The translations under genes and the position numbers were made by a program. A model generated the notes under the pieces. That model was not told the origin of the DNA. It saw nothing but the letters and a program-made list of their open reading frames with translations, and did no database searches. Source: Bacteroidota bacterium (GTDB lineage: Bacteria > Bacteroidota > Bacteroidia > Bacteroidales > UBA7960). Taken from it: a stretch of DNA of 48,767 nt. The DNA lies in the NCBI GenBank assembly GCA_007693555.1, contig REDJ01000200.1, positions 1 through 48,767 of the forward strand, read 5' to 3'. Of this stretch, positions 36,702 to 44,622 are shown one piece after another. The first letter of the stretch is position 1; each line of letters starts with the position of its first letter.

Positions 36702-38861
36702 TTATACTTCTTCGCAAGGCAAGGAAAATGTGAATTCTGAACCTTTATCCAGTTGACTTTCAAAGAAGATCTCACCACCTTGTTTTTCCACAAATTCTTT
36801 ACAAAGTAATAAACCAAGCCCACTACCCTTTTCTTCCATAGTACCATAAGTGGAATGCAAGGTGTCGGTTCTGAAAATTTTCTTCTTATTTTCTTCACTC
36901 ATACCTACACCATCATCTTTCACTGAAATATAGGCCTTATGTTTTTTTACATAACTGCTGAGGACTATTTCACCGCCCGGTTCAGTGTATTTAAGTGCAT
37001 TGGATAGCAAATTTCTTACAACTGTATCAGTCATATTCCTGTCAGCCCAAACAGCCAGATCATCATCAACCTTATCAATAAGTTTTATTCTTTTTTCTTT
37101 GGCATTGTTTAGAACCAGGTTAATATTGTCTTTAATGATTTCATGTAAAGCAATATATTCCGGTCTGTATTTTATTTTACCTGTTTGAGTGCGCGACCAC
37201 TGAAGAAGGTTTTCAAGCAGATTATCAATTTTAAGAACAGATTTGTCAAGCTCAAAAGCAAGTTCTTTAAGCTCATCTTTTGTCATATTAAAAATGTCTC
37301 TTTTTAATATTCTGGAAAAACTCACAATAGAGGCAAATGGATTTCGTAAATCGTGCGAAATAATTGAGAAGAACTTATCTTTCGTTGCATTGATCTCCAG
37401 GAGATTCTTTTCAGACTCTTTAAGTTTTTTATTAGAAATATTCAGTTTATGATTAAGATCTTCAAACATTTTTTTTTGTTCCATCAGAGAATGATTGAGT
37501 TCAACCAACTGAGCATTGGATTCTGAAATTTCATTTTTTTGTTTTTCCAGAATGACATTGGTATTACGCACAATCAGGAACCGGTTATAGAGCAAAAAGA
37601 GTGTTATGAGAATAAGAATGACACCTACAATTAAAAAATTTCTCAATAGCCTGTTGCGTTGTGTACTTAAAAGATTAATCTGTTCATTTTTTCTTAGTAA
37701 CTGTAACTCGCTTTCTTTTTGCTCACGATCATATAAAAGCTGCAATTCATATATTTTTCGCCTGTTTTCTTCACTGTAAATACTGTCTCGCATTACTATA
37801 TATTCTCTTTGATATTGAAAAGCATTTTCAAAATCACCCATTTCTGCCATTACTATTGCCAGCTTGTTATAATTGTCAGTTACCATCCGGTTTAATCCTA
37901 TTTCTTTGGCCAAATCCATGCTCTCAAGAAAATAATATCTTGCTGTATCATGATTTTTCGCCTGTAAGAACAATTTACCAAGATAGTTGTAGGTTTTGGC
38001 AATACCACTTTTATCATCAACTTCCTTATTCAAATTAAGTGCTATCATAAGGTAATCTCTTGATACCTCATAATTATTGCGGAGATAATTTAAATACCCA
38101 AGATTGCTATAGGTAGCTGCAATTTCCCGTTTGTCATTTAATTCAATCCTGATTTCAAGTGCTTTATAAAAGTATTCCTCAGCGCTCTCCAAATCACCCA
38201 TACCCTGATACACTAAACCCAGATTATTATAGGAGTGTGAAATACCCTTGATATTATCGGTTGTTTCCTTGATTTCCAAAGACCGTAAGTGGTAACTTTC
38301 CGCTAACTGATAGTCCTTCTGATATTCATAAACCAAACCTATATTGTTGAGTACAGCTGCCAGGCCATCTGATTCCTGATTCTTCTCATACAGGGCAAGT
38401 GCACGAAAATAATAATCAAGAGCTTTATCGTAATGGCTCTGATTGAAAAAGATGATTCCAATATTGGTGCTTGCTTTGGCTATACCAACTTCGTTCCCGA
38501 TGTCAGTAAAAATATGTAAAGATTCAAGGTGATAATCCAGTGCTTTACCAAAATTACCCATTTGCCAATAAATAACACCTATGTAAGAAAGAGCGTCTGC
38601 AACTTTTTCAGGTGCATTGAGCCTTTCAGCTATTTCAAGAGCTTCCAGGGCATAGTCCATTGCCTGTAGGGGTAAAGTTGACTTGAGGCGCCAGGCAAGA
38701 TTGTAATATGCCTGAAAAGATAATGTATCAGGAATGTTTTGTTGTTGTATTATTCTTTTAAGGCTATCGATATCCGAGACAGGCCTGGCATTGATTTCCT
38801 TTACTGCGAAAAAACATGCTATTATAATAATTAACCTGCCAAAAAACTGGGAAAGTATCAT
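36702..38861 (-). CDS. TPR sensor histidine kinase
   Basis: The frame is open to 39011, but the Met at 38861 starts a proper signal peptide (MILSQFFGRLIIIIACFFAV), giving 719 residues. About 8 tetratricopeptide repeats fill the periplasmic part (units with GNFGKALDYHLESL and YNNLGLVYQGMGD), followed by a basic/acidic coil, one membrane helix (NFLIVGVILILITLFLLYN), a coiled coil, HisKA with FFSIISHDLRNPFASIVSF and HATPase (NLLSNALKYTEPGG, DDGVGM, GSGLGLLLCKEFVEKQGG). No receiver is attached. It is divergent from nrfH and shares about 290 bases of upstream region with it, but a functional link to nitrite is not shown. Confidence 0.88.
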   Translation of the reverse strand: MILSQFFGRLIIIIACFFAVKEINARPVSDIDSLKRIIQQQNIPDTLSFQAYYNLAWRLKSTLPLQAMDYALEALEIAERLNAPEKVADALSYIGVIYWQMGNFGKALDYHLESLHIFTDIGNEVGIAKASTNIGIIFFNQSHYDKALDYYFRALALYEKNQESDGLAAVLNNIGLVYEYQKDYQLAESYHLRSLEIKETTDNIKGISHSYNNLGLVYQGMGDLESAEEYFYKALEIRIELNDKREIAATYSNLGYLNYLRNNYEVSRDYLMIALNLNKEVDDKSGIAKTYNYLGKLFLQAKNHDTARYYFLESMDLAKEIGLNRMVTDNYNKLAIVMAEMGDFENAFQYQREYIVMRDSIYSEENRRKIYELQLLYDREQKESELQLLRKNEQINLLSTQRNRLLRNFLIVGVILILITLFLLYNRFLIVRNTNVILEKQKNEISESNAQLVELNHSLMEQKKMFEDLNHKLNISNKKLKESEKNLLEINATKDKFFSIISHDLRNPFASIVSFSRILKRDIFNMTKDELKELAFELDKSVLKIDNLLENLLQWSRTQTGKIKYRPEYIALHEIIKDNINLVLNNAKEKRIKLIDKVDDDLAVWADRNMTDTVVRNLLSNALKYTEPGGEIVLSSYVKKHKAYISVKDDGVGMSEENKKKIFRTDTLHSTYGTMEEKGSGLGLLLCKEFVEKQGGEIFFESQLDKGSEFTFSLPCEEV

Positions 38862-38932
38862 TGAAAACCGGTCTTGTAATTTATCCGAATTTTTTAAATA
38901 TATAAAACAAAAATAATAAATAAAATGCTCAG

Positions 38933-38952
38933 TTGTGAAAATATTATCATAA
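38933..38952. promoter_or_regulatory. Possible Crp/Fnr-family binding site upstream of nrfH
   Basis: TTGTGA-N8-TCATAA is one base short of a perfect inverted repeat and resembles the half-sites of Crp/Fnr-type regulators, which often control nitrite respiration. It lies about 90 bases before the nrfH -33 element and 72 bases before the divergent kinase start. This is a weak, by-eye match in AT-rich DNA. Confidence 0.22.
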
Positions 38953-39040
38953 AGACAAAATGTTGTTTTCATATTTTTTTCAGGCAAGCAAAAGGTCTTA
39001 TTCATAATCATTATAAATTAAGTCCTTTTTGCACAATTTT

Positions 39041-39071
39041 TTGCTTGGTTATCTAAATTAACATATATTTG
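39041..39071 (+). promoter_or_regulatory. Promoter of nrfHA
   Basis: TTG at 39041-39043 and TATATTTG at 39064-39071 are separated by 20 bases, close to the Bacteroidetes consensus. The start site would be near 39078, about 75 bases before nrfH. No sigma-54 GG-N10-GC pair is present in this region. Confidence 0.5.
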
Positions 39072-39151
39072 AGTACTTGTTTTCCTGTTTAATAGTTCTT
39101 TATTATTCTGACTGAGTATATTAATACAATATATCATCAAAACGTTTACTC

Positions 39152-39772
39152 ATGAATATTTTCAAAAAAATTATTCATTTTTTGAAGCCACCTCTAAACT
39201 GGAAGTTGTCGGTAATTATTCTCATGGGTATTTTTACCGGTATTTTCTTCCTGGTGCTTCATTTATCAATGGCAGCATCCTATTTGTCAGATGAGCCTAA
39301 AACATGTATTAACTGCCATGTTATGTACCCCCAATATGCATCATGGACTAAAGGCAGCCATGGTCGCGTTGCCACCTGCTCCGATTGTCATGTACCACAG
39401 GATAATTTTTTCAGGAAATACTGGACTAAAGCTACCGACGGATTATGGCATGCAACGGTTTTTACCATGCGTTGGGAACCCCAGGTAATTCAAATCAGAA
39501 ATCCCGGCATTAATGTAGTTCAGGAGAACTGTATCCGCTGCCATATTGATCTTGTTGATATGACGCAGTTGGTAACTGTAACCGGATCAATGGCGAGGAA
39601 AGATGAAGGAAAGCTTTGCTGGGATTGCCATCGTGAAACCCCACATGGCACCGTAAAAAGTCTCTCAGCTGCACCCCACGCACTGGTAGAAAGATTGCCA
39701 TCAACCATGCCTGACTGGCTCAATCAATTTTTTGACAGGTCAAAGACTCAGAACAACCAGCAAACTGAATAA
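39152..39772 (+). CDS. nrfH: Cytochrome c nitrite reductase small subunit NrfH
   Basis: The 206-residue membrane-bound tetraheme cytochrome passes electrons from menaquinol to NrfA. It has one N-terminal membrane helix (about 18-42) and four CxxCH haem motifs: CINCH (Cys52), CSDCH (Cys76), CIRCH (Cys127) and CWDCH (Cys156). The first is followed by VM, matching the CxxCHxM arrangement known for the quinol-side haem of the family. It is 45 bases upstream of nrfA and clearly co-transcribed. It starts a respiratory pair behind a good promoter. Confidence 0.95.
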   Translation: MNIFKKIIHFLKPPLNWKLSVIILMGIFTGIFFLVLHLSMAASYLSDEPKTCINCHVMYPQYASWTKGSHGRVATCSDCHVPQDNFFRKYWTKATDGLWHATVFTMRWEPQVIQIRNPGINVVQENCIRCHIDLVDMTQLVTVTGSMARKDEGKLCWDCHRETPHGTVKSLSAAPHALVERLPSTMPDWLNQFFDRSKTQNNQQTE

Positions 39773-39817
39773 ACCAAAGATTTAAATTTTAAAAGCACAA
39801 CTCTAAAATCATATCTT

Positions 39818-41260
39818 ATGAAGACAATCAGAGAACTCACTGAGAAAAAACCATGGTTAAACTGGGTTTTGTTTTTCGCTACCGTAATCATTGTGTTTTT
39901 TATTGGCCTGCTTGCATCATCTATCGTTGAGCGCCGGAGCGAAGCACAACTCTATTTTCAGATGGTTAGTCCTATTCCTGAATGGGAACCTGACAATGCT
40001 GTATGGGGTGAAAATTTCCCAAGACAATATGAGAGTTACATGAAAACTGCTGATACATCTTTCAGGAGTAAATATGCCGGTTCAGTAATGATTGATTACC
40101 TGGAGCAATACCCTGAACTTGTTGTTATGTGGGCAGGTTATCCTTTTTCAAGAGATTACAACCAGGGTCGTGGACATTATTATGCAGTGACTGATGTAAG
40201 GAATTCACTGCGCACCACAGGACCTATGCCAGCAACATGCTGGACATGTAAAAGTACTGATGTGCCCAGACTTATGAATGAAATGGGTGTGGCTGAATTT
40301 TACGCAGGCACACTTATGGAATTGGGACCCGAAGTACAAAATCATATTGGTTGCCAGGATTGTCATGACCCGCAGACCATGAATCTTCGTATTACACGTC
40401 CAGCGCTGGCTGAAGCATTTGCCCGCCAGGGTATTGATATTGAAAAGGCAACCCATCAGGAAATGCGCTCATTGGTATGTGCTCAATGCCATGTAGAGTA
40501 TTATTTCGGTGAAAATAATTACCTGATATTCCCCTGGGATAAAGGCTATTCGGCTGATGAAATGGAAGCATATAAGGACAGTGTGCAACATACAGACTGG
40601 GTACATAGTTTAAGCCGTGCTCCAATGATTAAAGCACAACACCCCGACTATGAGCTTTATAAAACAGGTATACATGCCCAGAGGGGAGTATCTTGTGCCG
40701 ACTGCCACATGCCTTACAAACGTGAAGGTGGAATGAAATTCACCTATCACCATATTACAAGCCCATTGCAAAATATTGAAGCAACCTGCCAGGTATGCCA
40801 CAGGGAGAGTGAAGCAACTCTGCTTGCCAATGTTTATGAACGGCAGGATAAAATTTCGGAGCTCCGCCGTATTGTGGAAGGAAATCTAGCCCGCTTACAT
40901 ATTGAGGCCAAACATGCATGGGATGCCGGAGCTACTGAAGAAGAGATGAAGGATGTGCTGCAACTTATAAGACATGCACAATGGCGCTGGGACTGGGTTG
41001 CTGCTGCCAATGGTTATGGCATCCACTCGCCCAATGAAGCACTCAGGGTATTGGGTACATCCATCCAGAAAAGCCAGGAAGCCAGAATTATTCTTGCTAC
41101 CATTTTTGCAAAATACGGCAAAGACTATCCCATTGAACTACCCGACATATCAACCAAGGCAAAAGCACAGGAATACATTGGTCTGGACATGGATCAGCAA
41201 CGCCAGATGAAAAGGGATTTTAAAGAAAATGTGTTGCCTGGATGGTTGTCGGCTAAATAA
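39818..41260 (+). CDS. nrfA: Ammonia-forming cytochrome c nitrite reductase NrfA
   Basis: The 480-residue pentahaem enzyme reduces nitrite to ammonium with six electrons in the periplasm. The N-terminus has a hydrophobic helix (about 14-36) that may be an uncleaved anchor. The active-site haem has the family's CWTCK motif (Cys141, Cys144, Lys145), and four CxxCH motifs follow: Cys179, Cys221, Cys293 and Cys324. The active-site Arg (VRNSLRTTG), Tyr (CHVEYYF) and His (IKAQHPDYELYKTGIHAQRG region) blocks are present. No cytochrome c maturation genes (ccsBA) are next to it, although such genes are often linked to nrfHA in this phylum. The gene ends at a strong terminator. Confidence 0.97.
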   Translation: MKTIRELTEKKPWLNWVLFFATVIIVFFIGLLASSIVERRSEAQLYFQMVSPIPEWEPDNAVWGENFPRQYESYMKTADTSFRSKYAGSVMIDYLEQYPELVVMWAGYPFSRDYNQGRGHYYAVTDVRNSLRTTGPMPATCWTCKSTDVPRLMNEMGVAEFYAGTLMELGPEVQNHIGCQDCHDPQTMNLRITRPALAEAFARQGIDIEKATHQEMRSLVCAQCHVEYYFGENNYLIFPWDKGYSADEMEAYKDSVQHTDWVHSLSRAPMIKAQHPDYELYKTGIHAQRGVSCADCHMPYKREGGMKFTYHHITSPLQNIEATCQVCHRESEATLLANVYERQDKISELRRIVEGNLARLHIEAKHAWDAGATEEEMKDVLQLIRHAQWRWDWVAAANGYGIHSPNEALRVLGTSIQKSQEARIILATIFAKYGKDYPIELPDISTKAKAQEYIGLDMDQQRQMKRDFKENVLPGWLSAK

Positions 41261-41280
41261 GATAACACCAAAACCACAAC

Positions 41281-41317
41281 AAAAAAACCGTTGAGCCCCT
41301 GGCCAACGGTTTTTTTT
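41281..41317. terminator. Bidirectional terminator between nrfA and a yceI-like gene
   Basis: A-run plus CCGTTG (41288-41293) pairs with CAACGG (41304-41309) plus T-run; an inner GCC/GGC can add three pairs. A-tract before and T-tract after make it work on both strands, ending nrfA from the left and the yceI-like gene (stop at 41341) from the right. Confidence 0.85.
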
Positions 41318-41340
41318 GTTTTAATAATGTTCGATTGAAT

Positions 41341-41943
41341 TTAGTTCTCTGTTAATGAGGTTTGTTCAAGAATCAGATCAAAACTCACTTCTATTTCATC
41401 ATTTACTTTAACCAATCCAAAACCCTTTTGTGGTGGTTCAAGGCCAAAATCCGAAAACCGGAAAACTTGCTCTCCTCTGAGAATACTGTATTGATCATCC
41501 AGAAATTCAAGCTCACTGCTAATGAAATACTTGTGCGATTTACCCGCCAGTGTAATTTTGACGTACCCCTGGGCTTTACGGGTATTCTCATGCAATTGTA
41601 CTTCTTTAAGATTAAGGAATTCAATTTGGATTTCAGGATATTTATCATGCTTCAATGTGTTTCTGAAGTCATTATTCATGATCCTGTTTCTACAATCAAA
41701 GGTTTCAACTTCAATAAAAACACTACCATGAATTTCCCACTTTTCGCTATAAGGATCCCAAAGCTCTCTTATCATATCAGATCCACTTTCATAAGCTGAA
41801 CCACACTGAAATGTGTTCACATTGGTAGTTCCGTTAATCTGCAAAGAGCTTGCCCCTGTTACATGCCAGAAACGGGTTATTTCCTTGTTGGCAAAAACAG
41901 TTAATGAAAGTATTATCAGGGAAAACGAGACAAATAAACGCAT
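41341..41943 (-). CDS. YceI-like exported protein
   Basis: The 200-residue protein has a signal peptide (MRLFVSFSLIILSLTVFA) and the general layout of YceI lipocalin-like beta-barrels: an N-terminal WHVTGASSLQINGTTNVNTF block, a middle with VETFDCRNRIMNNDFRNTL (the Cys-rich variant of the YceI dNrmd-type motif), KHDKYPEIQIEF and a C-terminal VNDEIEVSFDL. YceI proteins bind isoprenoid lipids in the periplasm. Two Cys (Cys47, Cys81-like) may form a disulfide. It follows another yceI-like gene on the same strand with 117 bases between, so it may be read from the same sigma-54-like promoter. Confidence 0.75.
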   Translation of the reverse strand: MRLFVSFSLIILSLTVFANKEITRFWHVTGASSLQINGTTNVNTFQCGSAYESGSDMIRELWDPYSEKWEIHGSVFIEVETFDCRNRIMNNDFRNTLKHDKYPEIQIEFLNLKEVQLHENTRKAQGYVKITLAGKSHKYFISSELEFLDDQYSILRGEQVFRFSDFGLEPPQKGFGLVKVNDEIEVSFDLILEQTSLTEN

Positions 41944-42060
41944 ATTGTTGAGGTTTAAAGAATCAGCTAAATAATCACTTATCGGGAACTGGCTTATATT
42001 TTATTAAATTTACTTCTGGATTAATTTCAAATCTCAAAAAATAATTGTTTGGAACCAAAA

Positions 42061-42648
42061 TTATTTGGCCCTTCCTGAAGGATTAAAGTTTACGTCAAAT
42101 GCGATCTTCAGTTCATCACCGGTCCTTACTGTTCCGAGCAAGGCGGTTGGAGGATCAACATCAAACTGAGTGAATTTTATATTGTGTGCACCGGAAAACT
42201 GAACAGAATTTCCGTTTACTGTGTAATCGGTGCGAAGGGTTACCGGAAGGGTTGTTCCCGCAATGGTTAGATTTCCGGTTGCCAGAACTTGCTGAGATGT
42301 AATGTTACGAATACCTGTTAACTCAAAGCGAACATAATCGTGTTTATCGGCATCAACAGCGCTGTAAGCTGTACGATCCATTCTGTTATTCCCGCTTTTT
42401 AAGGATTTTACAGGCAAATCAACACGCAGATTTTGAATTTCTTTAATTTCACCATTCTCCACAACAATGGTTGCCTGACCACGGGCACCTTCAGAAACCA
42501 TGTCCCAGTCGTGAAGCGTAGAAGTACCTGAAACTTTAAACTCCTGGCTGGAGCTAAGCTGATAACCATTCTGCGCAGTTAAAACTGCAGAACTGAATAA
42601 GAAAAAAGTTACCAGTAGTAACGAAAACAGATTTTTATTGAAACGCAT
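42061..42648 (-). CDS. YceI family periplasmic lipid-binding-like protein
   Basis: I start at Met 42648 (195 residues), which gives a clean signal peptide (MRFNKNLFSLLLVTFFLFSS, cut after VLTAQ); the frame is open to 42675. The mature part is a clear YceI domain: FKVSGTSTLHDWDM, LRVDLPVKSLKSGNNRMDRT split at SLKSGNNRMD, DADKHDYVRFELTGI, ATGNLTIAGTTLPVTLRTDY split at TIAGTTLPVTL, and FTQFDVDPPTALLGTVRTGDEL split at DPPTALLGTV. The likely promoter is the sigma-54-like element at 42732-42747, with palindromic sites further upstream. YceI folds hold isoprenoids such as quinones, which would fit a nearby respiratory system, but that link is inference. Confidence 0.88.
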   Translation of the reverse strand: MRFNKNLFSLLLVTFFLFSSAVLTAQNGYQLSSSQEFKVSGTSTLHDWDMVSEGARGQATIVVENGEIKEIQNLRVDLPVKSLKSGNNRMDRTAYSAVDADKHDYVRFELTGIRNITSQQVLATGNLTIAGTTLPVTLRTDYTVNGNSVQFSGAHNIKFTQFDVDPPTALLGTVRTGDELKIAFDVNFNPSGRAK

Positions 42649-42731
42649 TAGATTAATTTTTATAATTGAATTCATCGGTTTTTAATTTTCAAGTAGGTTA
42701 AACATATTTTTGTTGTTTCGGCCCTCTCATT

Positions 42732-42747
42732 TGCAAATCTTATACCG
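42732..42747 (-). promoter_or_regulatory. Sigma-54-like promoter for the yceI-like gene
   Basis: The minus strand reads CGGTAT-AAGAT-TTGCA. The invariant GG and GC are 10 bases apart as required, and TTGCA is perfect for the -12 box; the -24 box matches only in GG and A. It lies 84 bases before the start codon. Confidence 0.45.
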
Positions 42748-42844
42748 TATTCAGGTATAAAAAAGCTAAAATATTATCATACAGCGCCAACGCTTTAGGT
42801 ATGAAGTTAATAAGAATTTTGATAAATAGCAAATCGGTGCCCGA

Positions 42845-42883
42845 TTGCGGAATTGTATAAGAAAAAGTTGCGTAATTCCGCAA
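42845..42883. repeat. Perfect 10-bp inverted repeat with a 19-base spacer
   Basis: TTGCGGAATT (42845-42854) and AATTCCGCAA (42874-42883) are exact reverse complements. The right half is also part of the palindromic site at 42869-42882. The repeat may join two regulator sites. Confidence 0.7.
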
Positions 42884-42902
42884 AATGTTGTGGATTTCCG
42901 CA
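42869..42902. promoter_or_regulatory. Pair of palindromic activator-like sites, 20 bp apart (near yceI)
   Basis: TGCGTA-AT-TCCGCA (42869-42882) and TGTGGA-TT-TCCGCA (42889-42902) are 6-2-6 imperfect palindromes of the same motif. Their centres are exactly 20 bp apart, two helical turns, so proteins on both would sit on one face of the DNA. They lie about 125-155 bases upstream of the yceI -24 box, a normal enhancer distance. Confidence 0.5.
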
Positions 42903-42995
42903 GTTTCAAAATCATTATTCTATCACTATAGCATTTATTTATAATTCATCTGGTGGATGAATTTTGGATAATCTATGTTGGGAATAACGTGAATT

Positions 42996-43029
42996 AGCGG
43001 AAAATCGTCAAAAAGAACGGAAACCCGCA
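42996..43029. promoter_or_regulatory. Second pair of palindromic sites, 20 bp apart (near the barrel gene)
   Basis: AGCGGA-AA-ATCGTC (42996-43009) is a half-site and AACGGA-AA-CCCGCA (43016-43029) a fuller copy of the same motif. Centres are again 20 bp apart. They lie about 90-120 bases upstream of the sigma-54-like element at 43118. Confidence 0.42.
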
Positions 43030-43117
43030 ACAAAAACCACTTGAAAAAATGAATTAAATGGAACGATTAGCTCATACATTCCTGATAACATGAATGTTAG
43101 GAAATTCAGACGTTTTC

Positions 43118-43133
43118 TGGCATATGCTTTGTC
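43118..43133 (+). promoter_or_regulatory. Sigma-54-like promoter for the outer-membrane barrel gene
   Basis: TGGCAT-ATGCT-TTGTC matches the consensus TGGCAC-N5-TTGCA except at two places; the -12 GC is GT here. It lies 97 bases before the start codon. The overlapping TATGCTTTG could instead be a mis-spaced Bacteroidetes -7 element. Confidence 0.38.
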
Positions 43134-43229
43134 AGGCAGGACAACTAGAAATTTCGATAAGAAATCTCAGAAAAATGAGTAACTTAATATAAATTAAATT
43201 CAATTAACATTAAACTAAATTAATAAAAT

Positions 43230-44546
43230 ATGAAACAAAACAGAATCACCATTGCAGCTATTTTATTTATAGCAGTACTCAAGGTTCATGGTCAACAACC
43301 AGAGTTGATAAATGAAGAATCAACTTTTGTGAGTGACTATACAGAAAACCTTAATTACAACGGCATAGAGATTGCGAATGTAAATAATATTAAATTTTTT
43401 ATGGGTCTTCATACTGTAGCCCGATTTCAGGCCCTCACGCAGGAGAACGTTTTTGTGCTCTCAGGTGGAGAGTTTATTGAACCTGTTGAATTGGGCGCAG
43501 GAGCACAAACCTCCTTTGCCAACCTGGAGTTCCGCGTAAACCTAAGTGATGACATTGTGGTTTACTTCGACGGACTACTGGCCACCCAAAGGCACCCAAC
43601 TCAATGGTGGGGTGGAAATGGTTACATATACTTCCGCAGAATGCCTGAAAACTCTTTCCTTTCTGTCTTCAATGGTATTTTTAATTATATTGATTTAAAG
43701 GTGGGTAATTTTTATGCTGACTTTGGTGATGAGTGGTATCGCCGCTCTATGAATGGTGACGTGCAGCGTAATCCCCTTGTAGGAACCCCAGTAGTTTCGA
43801 CCCTTGGTACCGAACCCGGATTTGAAATCATTCATAAGCGCCCACGCTATGGATTAATGGTTGGAGCTGGTACCGGAGCCCCCGAACAAGACATGAGAGC
43901 TGACAGGGGCTATTCTTTTCGCACTAAGGCATGGGTATCTCCCATTGAAAACATGTATCTTTCAGGTTCTTACTACACTACCAATCATGAAGCAGGAGCT
44001 GCACGTGGCACCAATCTTTTCCGCAGAGAAAGGTTAGGAGGTTCCTATTCAAGTGTATGGAATCTTCACAATGACAACTCCGGAAATGGAGAAGGCCCTG
44101 GCCAGGTTCGTATTGGAGATGGTAAAGAGCTGGATGCATTTCAATTCGACCTTACATGGAGACCTATCCCCACAACACATTTTAAGGCGCATTACGGTCT
44201 GGCTAATGCATCAGGGCCCAATCCTGCCACCACCGACGTCGGAACTGAAGAGTGGGCTTATTATGGAGCAGATATTACACAATACATCCATCGTAGTATT
44301 TACCTTTCAGCCAGATATTCAGAAGCCAATGCTTCTCAATTTAGCAATGTGGCAGCAGGCTCAGTAAACAGGTTTCAGATAGGTGCCGGAGCATGGATTA
44401 CCAGCAGAATGCTCATGAAACTTGAGTATGTTACCCAGTCAGCAACAGGCTGGGACGAAGGGACTGTGGGAGTGGCTAACTTCGTTGATGTAGGGCGTGA
44501 TCCCAAATTCAGCGGAATTATTTTTGAAGCTTCATTTTCACTATAA
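43230..44546 (+). CDS. Outer-membrane beta-barrel protein, porin-like, family not recognised
   Basis: The 438-residue protein has a signal peptide (MKQNRITIAAILFIAVLKVHGQ). The mature part consists of alternating strands with many aromatic girdle residues and ends in FEASFSL, typical of an outer-membrane barrel. Phrases such as NLEFRVNLSDDIVVYFDGL, NYIDLKVGNFYADFGDEWYR split at GNFYADFGDEWYR, and YLSARYSEANASQF resemble porins that report a membrane-embedded monomer of about 16-18 strands. I cannot name the family or the solute. It stands alone between a sigma-54-like promoter and a strong terminator, divergent from the yceI-like gene and next to the sigma-54 activator operon, which may control it. 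Confidence 0.65.
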   Translation: MKQNRITIAAILFIAVLKVHGQQPELINEESTFVSDYTENLNYNGIEIANVNNIKFFMGLHTVARFQALTQENVFVLSGGEFIEPVELGAGAQTSFANLEFRVNLSDDIVVYFDGLLATQRHPTQWWGGNGYIYFRRMPENSFLSVFNGIFNYIDLKVGNFYADFGDEWYRRSMNGDVQRNPLVGTPVVSTLGTEPGFEIIHKRPRYGLMVGAGTGAPEQDMRADRGYSFRTKAWVSPIENMYLSGSYYTTNHEAGAARGTNLFRRERLGGSYSSVWNLHNDNSGNGEGPGQVRIGDGKELDAFQFDLTWRPIPTTHFKAHYGLANASGPNPATTDVGTEEWAYYGADITQYIHRSIYLSARYSEANASQFSNVAAGSVNRFQIGAGAWITSRMLMKLEYVTQSATGWDEGTVGVANFVDVGRDPKFSGIIFEASFSL

Positions 44547-44570
44547 GATTTAAGAATTGAATTAGATTGA

Positions 44571-44611
44571 ACCGAGGGTTGCAGGCATTACCTGTAACCC
44601 TCGGTTTTTTT
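44571..44611 (+). terminator. Strong rho-independent terminator of the barrel gene
   Basis: A 15-bp stem (ACCGAGGGTTGCAGG with CCTGTAACCCTCGGT, one G-T wobble) around the loop CATTA is followed by seven T. It lies 24 bases after the stop codon and separates it from the convergent regulator gene. Confidence 0.92.
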
Positions 44612-44622
44612 AACACCAAAAC

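Larger units (their letters stand above)
42676..43229. other. Divergent control region between a yceI-like gene and an outer-membrane barrel gene
   Basis: This 554-base stretch has no convincing gene but dense regulatory structure: a sigma-54-like promoter at each end (42732-42747 minus, 43118-43133 plus) and five copies or half-copies of a TGCGGA/TCCGCA motif between them. A separate inverted repeat TATACC-N7-GGTATA (42741-42759) overlaps the minus-strand -24 element. Confidence 0.6.

Noticed and set aside
39001-39151. Sigma-54 promoter upstream of nrfH
   Set aside because: No GG-N10-GC pair occurs on the plus strand in this region, and a better Bacteroidetes-type promoter is present.
41362-41799. 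Plus-strand open frame of 145 codons
   Set aside because: It is antisense to the first yceI-like gene, which has a signal peptide and family motifs; the shadow has none.
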